NCBI RefSeq assembly: GCF_019097595.1
Contig: NC_080720.1
Location: 24,880,852 to 24,944,851 of the forward strand
Length of the DNA stretch: 64,000 nt
Source of the DNA: Hemibagrus wyckioides
Lineage: Eukaryota > Chordata > Actinopteri > Siluriformes > Bagridae
Direction: 5' to 3'
Shown one piece after another: positions 61,525-64,000 of the stretch; the stretch's first letter is position 1, and every line of letters begins with the position of its first letter. The position numbers and the translations under genes are program-made. The notes below the pieces were generated by a model that saw only the letters and a program-made list of their open reading frames with translations, was not told the DNA's origin and made no database searches.

Positions 61525-63963
61525 ACTTTATTTTCATTGCAAAGTACAGGAACATAGCAACGAAATGCTGTTTAGCATCTACCAGAAGTGCAAATAGTAG
61601 AAATTGTGCAAATGAACAAGTGCAGATATATGTACATTGATAATAAGGCTATGTTAGAGTGTGCATAGAAAAGTATGTGCAGGTAGTATTTACAGCAGAT
61701 AAAGTGACAGGTGTAATTATAATTGTGCTAAGAATGTGTGCATTATGTACAATGTATGTACAACAGTAACAGATAATATACAGTGTATATACAGATAATA
61801 TAGTATTATCTATATGTATGAGTATATAGTATGTATAAATATAGTATATATAAATGTATATAAACAGATAGACAAAAAAAACTAGGTGTAATCTATGAAA
61901 TGGACAATATGTACATTAATTATATTACACAGTCAGAAAATATTATATTATACCATATTATACCAGAATGTACAACAGAATGTATAATATTCATAAATAA
62001 TATTCATGAAATATTCTCTTACCGCCATCCGTTCAGCAGTGAGCCATTCCTCTGCCTCTGGGTTGCCATGGCGATGGGTGTAATATGAAACACTCGAGAT
62101 CACCTTGTTTACTTCATTTAGTGCATTCATTTTTCCATTAAAAGAAGAAATTTGCAATAACCTGAAATTGCCAAAAATATGCATTTATAAGGGAATTATA
62201 AAAAGAATAATACAGTGCCCACAGAAAGTCATAATACCCTGAAAAAATCTTTACCTTTTGGCACATTAGACCCTGGTAAATAAAATAAATTAAGTCCAAC
62301 ATTTTTTAAGCTGTATGTACATATAATAACCATGGATGTAGCCAAGTACATCCAAATTCTTGAGGAAAACCTGCATCCCTCTGCTAGACAGCTGAAGATG
62401 GGCAGGTCATTCATATTTTAGCATGATAATGATCCTAAACATACTGCCAGAAGAACTACACAGTGGCTTAAGGATAGCGAGGTGAAGGTACTGGAGTGGC
62501 CAAGTGAGAGCCCTGACATAAAGCCAGTGAGATTTATTTGTAAATACAGCTGGAAAAGGATTTTTCTGTAGGCACTGTAAATCATAATTGTCATTGCCAA
62601 TCTGAGACATTTACAATATCAATTGGTGACTGTTAAGGTCACTTACCTAAGGATCATTTTTAACCTAAAGATTTCTAAGTTCTTAACAGTTTCTTCTTGG
62701 CCTGGTAAACGTGAAGCTAGGTTCTTCAAAGACTTGATTATCATAGAAAGAGCATCATTTTTGGCCTCATTCTTGGCTTCCTTCTTAAGTTCTTCATCTG
62801 TGAGTTTCTCCAGAAACTTTGGAACCAATTCTATCACAGGCAAGAAGAACTTCTTCACTGTGTGCAACGTCAAAAACTCATAACACTGCCCAAATGGCCT
62901 GTAAAAAATGGAAAAAAAAAACAAAACCCCAAACTAAACTATTACTTCATACTTTGATGACCAAGACATCTTTCAGCAAAGATAAATATCTTACTTTATG
63001 AGCGCTGCAATAATCTGCACATTAAGAGTCTGTCCACTCATGAAACGTTCATGCAGGATCTGAAACCCCCCAAGTGTGCCAAATTTATTTATAAGGTCCA
63101 CCAGCCAACCCTGGGCAGAGAGAAAGACAAACAGTGAAATGAGTAAAAAAAAAAAAAAAAAAAGCAGAAATGCAGAGATGAGCAAAATGTTGTAAATTTC
63201 AATACTATACATGCAGAGTACTGAAACATATTACAAGTGTTTCTCTCAAGGAGGAAAGAAAAACAAATGGTTTAACTTACTTTAGGTGAACGTGGGTCTG
63301 GTGGGCGAGCAAAGAGTTCATCATCAGCAAGCTGGGGACCAGCAGGTATGCTCTCCGATGGGCGTGTTCCATTGTAGATGTGAAACTTGCAGTGGGGACT
63401 GGTTGCCATGGCTAGGAGCTCAAGCAATGGAAACCAATCTTGAGACAGCTTGACCACACATAGCTCCACCAGTCGATGTGTGTTATTGATGATACATCTC
63501 TGTAGAGCATAGCATAGCTCAGCATAGAAAGTAGTTAAAATCATTACTAGAATACCATTTTGTCCAGGTGCAGAAAGATCAAGAATCTCATGATTCAGTG
63601 ATCTATTAAAATGCCTAAAGCAGCTGTAACATGAAGAGCTATCGGAGCTACTTACATGAATTTCAAACTTCCAACCACTCACGGCCTCATCTGTCAGAAT
63701 CTTTGTGAACGAGATTGTCAAGCCATCTCGAAAAAACCTCTGACATGCCTCACACTTCACATCAAGCCCTTAAAAAAAGAACAAATAAAACAAGCACAGA
63801 TACATGTCAGACACAAAACCACAGCCAGATTCATAGAGTTAGAATTTATTATTATTAATAGTATTACTAGAATTCATTTTTACCCTTTTTACTTAGATCT
63901 ATAGCAGCTTCAAGTAGAACCTCTAGTTCCCCCTTTGGCAAGACTGGAACCACCCAGCGAGGT
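30667..63963 (-). CDS. usp9x: usp9x, ubiquitin C-terminal hydrolase FAM/USP9X (5' end outside the window)
   Basis: Large cysteine-protease deubiquitinase that removes ubiquitin from many substrates, mostly in the cytosol. I placed 42 coding exons by frame, splice sites and similarity to human USP9X: 63884-63963, 63656-63768, 63281-63499, 62995-63110, 62647-62898, 62023-62161, 61128-61280, 60011-60115, 59229-59435, 58930-59066, 56934-57067, 56716-56803, 54434-54776, 54228-54323, 53941-54152, 47238-47478, 46995-47144, 46457-46577, 46211-46341, 45571-45849, 45345-45470, 45088-45213, 44762-44928, 44411-44519, 43124-43270, 42860-43006, 41907-42114, 41486-41706, 41054-41244, 40788-40961, 40564-40705, 38840-39599, 38602-38725, 38293-38518, 35365-35494, 35077-35262, 34656-34876, 32549-32637, 31690-31846, 31261-31473, 31037-31132, 30667-30804 (stop TAG). 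All phases agree, giving 2470 residues; about 86 N-terminal residues are missing compared with human. Two introns need a GC donor (after 56934 and after 41907). The C-terminal tail is divergent, ending LLPVPTKE. Confidence 0.96.
32022..32395 (+). mobile_element. 5' part of a Tc1-like element, truncated at a microsatellite
   Basis: Contains ATTATTAGGAACACGTGTAC (element end), then GACCATGGCATGATTGTTGG and TTTGAGTATTTCAGAAACTG from the HTH region. It stops where a long TCTA array begins at 32398. Confidence 0.65.
32398..32508. repeat. (TCTA)n microsatellite
   Basis: More than 25 near-perfect TCTA units with a few TATA interruptions, inside a usp9x intron. Confidence 0.95.
32640..34650 (-). other. 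usp9x intron, nothing further recognised
   Basis: 2 kb intron between coding exons 37 and 38. AT-rich, no repeat family or RNA gene identified. Confidence 0.5.
35617..38224 (+). mobile_element. Tc1-like element (outer), split by a second Tc1
   Basis: Flanked by TA at 35615-35616 and 38225-38226. Its ends are inverted copies (left CAGCACTGTGCAAATAGTTT; right, reversed, CACTACTGTGTAAAAGTTTT). The N-terminal transposase frame is at 35962-36393 ([18 protein letters not shown]) and the C-terminal at 37876-38169 ([16 protein letters not shown]); the interior is interrupted by the element at 36570-37817. Without the insert it is about 1.36 kb. The frame has other damage. Located in a usp9x intron, antisense. 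Confidence 0.85.
36570..37817 (-). mobile_element. Tc1-like element (inner), nearly complete, 1248 bp
   Basis: Ends are inverted CACTATATTGCCAAAAGTAT repeats with TA target duplications at 36568-36569 and 37818-37819. The minus-strand transposase is in three frames: N-terminal HTH part (37555-37860, [16 protein letters not shown]), central part (36887-37540, with WSDESHF and [10 protein letters not shown]) and C-terminal part (36652-36903, [17 protein letters not shown]). D, D and E of the triad are all present. Two single frameshifts, at about 37550 and 36905, inactivate it. It is a relatively young copy. Confidence 0.93.
38840..41706 (-). other. usp9x: usp9x USP (peptidase C19) catalytic domain exons
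   Basis: Five exons (41486-41706, 41054-41244, 40788-40961, 40564-40705, 38840-39599) encode the catalytic domain. The Cys box [13 protein letters not shown] is in the first, with the catalytic Cys at visible residue 1480. The zinc-type CxxC pairs are [11 protein letters not shown] and [10 protein letters not shown]. The His box SGGHYYSYI is in the last exon, with His at residue 1793. The Cys-His spacing equals that of human USP9X (Cys1566/His1879, an offset of 86 in both cases). All catalytic motifs are intact, so an active enzyme is expected. The 760-nt exon 38840-39599 is the longest in the gene. Confidence 0.93.
40190..40440 (-). mobile_element. Tc1-like relic in a usp9x intron
   Basis: Contains CAAGGAACCAGTTGGAATGG, TTTGTGACATGGTCCATTAG and GAAGATGGGTAAATTGTGG, a known segment of one fish Tc1 family (complement of the transposase coding strand). 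Internally deleted; no ends seen. Confidence 0.5.
42303..42345. repeat. (ATT)n microsatellite
   Basis: About 14 consecutive ATT units in a usp9x intron. Confidence 0.9.
43572..43614. repeat. (AT)n microsatellite
   Basis: About 21 AT units following an AAT-rich tract at 43507-43540, in a usp9x intron. Confidence 0.9.
47238..47478 (-). other. usp9x: usp9x exon encoding the ubiquitin-like (UBL) segment
   Basis: This single exon encodes residues 799-878 of the visible protein ([17 protein letters not shown] ... QLNLKDKT). The position and the [12 protein letters not shown] / [14 protein letters not shown] pattern correspond to the UBL region described for USP9X. It follows the 6.5 kb intron that holds the LINE/Tc1 mosaic and precedes a low-complexity serine-rich linker ([18 protein letters not shown]) in the next exon. 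Confidence 0.8.
47585..47871 (-). mobile_element. Tc1-like element, piece 1 (transposase C-terminus)
   Basis: Minus-strand translation has [20 protein letters not shown] and [18 protein letters not shown]. Pieces 2 (51195-51335) and 3 (53565-53845) of the same family and orientation continue the same element in order, separated by LINE insertions. Confidence 0.7.
47872..48775 (-). mobile_element. 5'-truncated LINE (family B), RT C-terminus and 3'UTR
   Basis: Minus-strand frame 48186-48647 contains [33 protein letters not shown] and [20 protein letters not shown], the reverse-transcriptase thumb region of a relative of family A. The 3' end abuts Tc1 piece 1 at GGTTCAAGAGTTTATTGTC. Frame has deletions. 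Confidence 0.65.
48776..51192 (-). mobile_element. L2-type LINE (family A), most complete copy
   Basis: The longest retrotransposon frame in the window, in two overlapping frames. 50387-51192 covers the endonuclease C-terminus ([10 protein letters not shown] and HLGYSDH). 48913-50103, 396 codons, covers reverse transcriptase ([27 protein letters not shown], and the catalytic [13 protein letters not shown]). A frameshift near 50200-50400 separates them. The endonuclease N-terminus is missing. The 3' side carries two copies of the GAACAGTTCAGTCCTGAGTG minisatellite unit. Confidence 0.85.
51195..51335 (-). mobile_element. Tc1-like element, piece 2 (centre of transposase)
   Basis: The complementary strand reads ATGGTTTGGGCTGCAATATT then GGCCCAGTACTTGTGCTAC, the region after the first Asp of the family seen in pieces 1 and 3. 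It is trapped between two LINEs in opposite orientation. Confidence 0.7.
51340..51862 (+). mobile_element. LINE (family A) 3' fragment
   Basis: Frame 51484-51831 carries [20 protein letters not shown] and the [21 protein letters not shown]-type end. A C11 run at 51681 and CA expansion damage it. Abuts piece 2 of the Tc1. Confidence 0.75.
51863..53556 (+). mobile_element. LINE (family A) with internal deletion
   Basis: Starts in the endonuclease region ([17 protein letters not shown] and [17 protein letters not shown]; the catalytic GDFN is changed to RDFN). It reaches the start of reverse transcriptase ([27 protein letters not shown]), then jumps at a CA-rich tract (53045-53080) straight to the 3'UTR. 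Ends AATAAAAGC TTATTGACTC. The FADD catalytic core is missing, so it is dead. Confidence 0.8.
53565..53845 (-). mobile_element. Tc1-like element, piece 3 (N-terminal end and right inverted repeat)
   Basis: Contains CACCACAAAGACTTGTGGTC, GTTGTGTGGATTGCAATATT and the terminal TTTCACTGTCCAACCCCTGT. This is the 5' end of the same fish Tc1 family as pieces 1 and 2. Confidence 0.7.
55314..55353 (+). repeat. isolated SINE/LINE tail
   Basis: CACTCTGGATAAGG then CAAATGCTGTAAATGTAAAT, a second copy of the tail of the adjacent SINE. Confidence 0.6.
55384..55566 (+). mobile_element. tRNA-derived SINE
   Basis: A degenerate tRNA-like head (A-box-like CTCATTGGTTATGGTGATGG; B-box-like AGGTTGTGAGGTCAAATC) is followed by CCACTTTTGGGCCTTGAACA and the tail CCTCTGGATAAGGG...CCAAATGCTATAAATGTAA. 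The whole corresponds to a common otophysan SINE (gttcgaatccc...gggcccctgagcaaggccctt...). The tail is shared with the LINE at 10.1 kb. Confidence 0.75.
55567..55690 (+). mobile_element. Tc1-like transposase C-terminal relic
   Basis: Plus-strand translation [20 protein letters not shown] then [10 protein letters not shown], the last motif of the Tc1 triad region. The SINE is joined to its left side. Confidence 0.65.
55726..56500 (+). mobile_element. Tc1-like element, 5' two-thirds
   Basis: Left end CACCAATCAGCCATAACATT, then a transposase start [24 protein letters not shown] (frame damaged), a [17 protein letters not shown] segment, and GCTTTGGGCAATATTCTGC after the first Asp region. It breaks off at about 56500 where another Tc1 piece begins. 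Same family as 9.3, 21.9 and 24.7 kb. Confidence 0.75.
56505..56660. mobile_element. fold-back (inverted duplicate) Tc1 fragment
   Basis: 56508-56549 (AATGCTTCAGCATACCAAGA...) and 56595-56634 (...ATGCTGAAGCATT) are reverse complements with one or two mismatches, separated by about 45 bases. Both halves match the region of the inner Tc1 at 37.0 kb around AYQDILDN. This forms a potential long hairpin. Confidence 0.75.
57400..58920 (-). other. usp9x intron, nothing further recognised
   Basis: Right part of the intron between coding exons 10 and 11. AT-rich and without recognisable repeats. The exon-like 48-mer at 57325-57372 is described in findings. Confidence 0.5.
59530..59990 (-). mobile_element. 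possible old Tc1-like relic
   Basis: Fragments such as GTGTTCTGGGTTATTGTTATGTTGAAAA resemble the complement of the second-Asp region of Tc1 transposases, and [18 protein letters not shown] appear on the minus strand. No ends and no convincing frame. Confidence 0.3.
60161..61072. mobile_element. non-autonomous DNA transposon with terminal inverted repeats
   Basis: The left end GGCCTCATTTATCAATC (60161-60177) and the right end read on the other strand (GTCTCATTTACCAAGC, from 61070) are inverted copies. So are the inner segments GTTGTGTGTAAATGTTTGC (60188-60206) and GAGTGTGTGTAAATTTGTGC (from 60983). About 0.91 kb, with no transposase recognised. The superfamily is uncertain. Confidence 0.5.
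61440..61523. repeat. (GATA)n microsatellite
   Basis: About 20 perfect GATA units. It leads into ACTTTATTTTCATTGC and a roughly 250-base stretch that looks like the 3'UTR of a minus-strand LINE (61524-61790), the usual position of such a tail repeat. Confidence 0.9.
62212..62600 (+). mobile_element. Tc1-like relic
   Basis: Starts near CAGTGCCCACAGAAAGTC; contains GAGGAAAACCTGCATCCC, GCATGATAATGATCCTAAAC (second-Asp region) and GGAGTGGCCAAGTGAGAGCC, then the element end GTAGGCACTGTAAATC. The centre is deleted. Lies in a usp9x intron. Confidence 0.65.
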
Positions 63964-64000
63964 CTAAAATATTAAGGACAAAATAGAATTATAAAAAATG

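Overview
The window is vertebrate, almost certainly teleost fish, nuclear DNA. It has intron-rich genes with GT-AG junctions, low GC, microsatellites, and a dense load of Tc1-like transposons, L2-type LINEs and a tRNA-type SINE whose tail (CTCTGGATAAGGG...) is typical of otophysan fish. A catfish- or characin-like species is my guess only. There are no bacterial features.

Three protein genes are recognised, all on the minus strand and reading right to left. (1) usp9x fills about 30.7-64.0 kb. I could place 42 coding exons; they join in one unbroken frame of 2470 residues plus stop, lacking only about 86 N-terminal residues that lie beyond the right edge. (2) ddx3x (PL10) lies at 16.9-27.5 kb with 18 constitutive coding exons (700 residues) and one extra in-frame 51-nt exon that would make 717. 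Its 3'UTR runs to about 14.3 kb. (3) The first coding exon of kdm6a (UTX) lies at 7.46-7.63 kb; the rest of that gene runs off the left edge. usp9x and ddx3x are only 3.2 kb apart (stop codon to start codon).

Layout: 1-7.4 kb is kdm6a intron 1 with old repeats (an I-clade LINE RNase H relic, a Tc1 relic, a gene-family fragment). 7.46-8.0 kb is kdm6a exon 1 and promoter. 8-14.3 kb is intergenic and mostly transposons (two Tc1 families, two LINEs, another Tc1 end). 14.3-27.8 kb is ddx3x. 28-30.7 kb is the usp9x 3' region. 30.7-64 kb is usp9x, whose introns hold a Tc1 nested in a Tc1 (35.6-38.2 kb), a 6 kb LINE/Tc1 mosaic (47.6-53.8 kb), a SINE/Tc1 cluster (55.3-56.7 kb) and a TIR element (60.2-61.1 kb).

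The three genes are not a pathway: an ubiquitin hydrolase, an RNA helicase and a histone demethylase. They are, however, the same trio that makes up the human Y AZFa region (USP9Y-DDX3Y-UTY) and their X partners. Here they are directly adjacent and co-oriented, which is the most interesting large-scale observation. I found no convincing novel molecular system.
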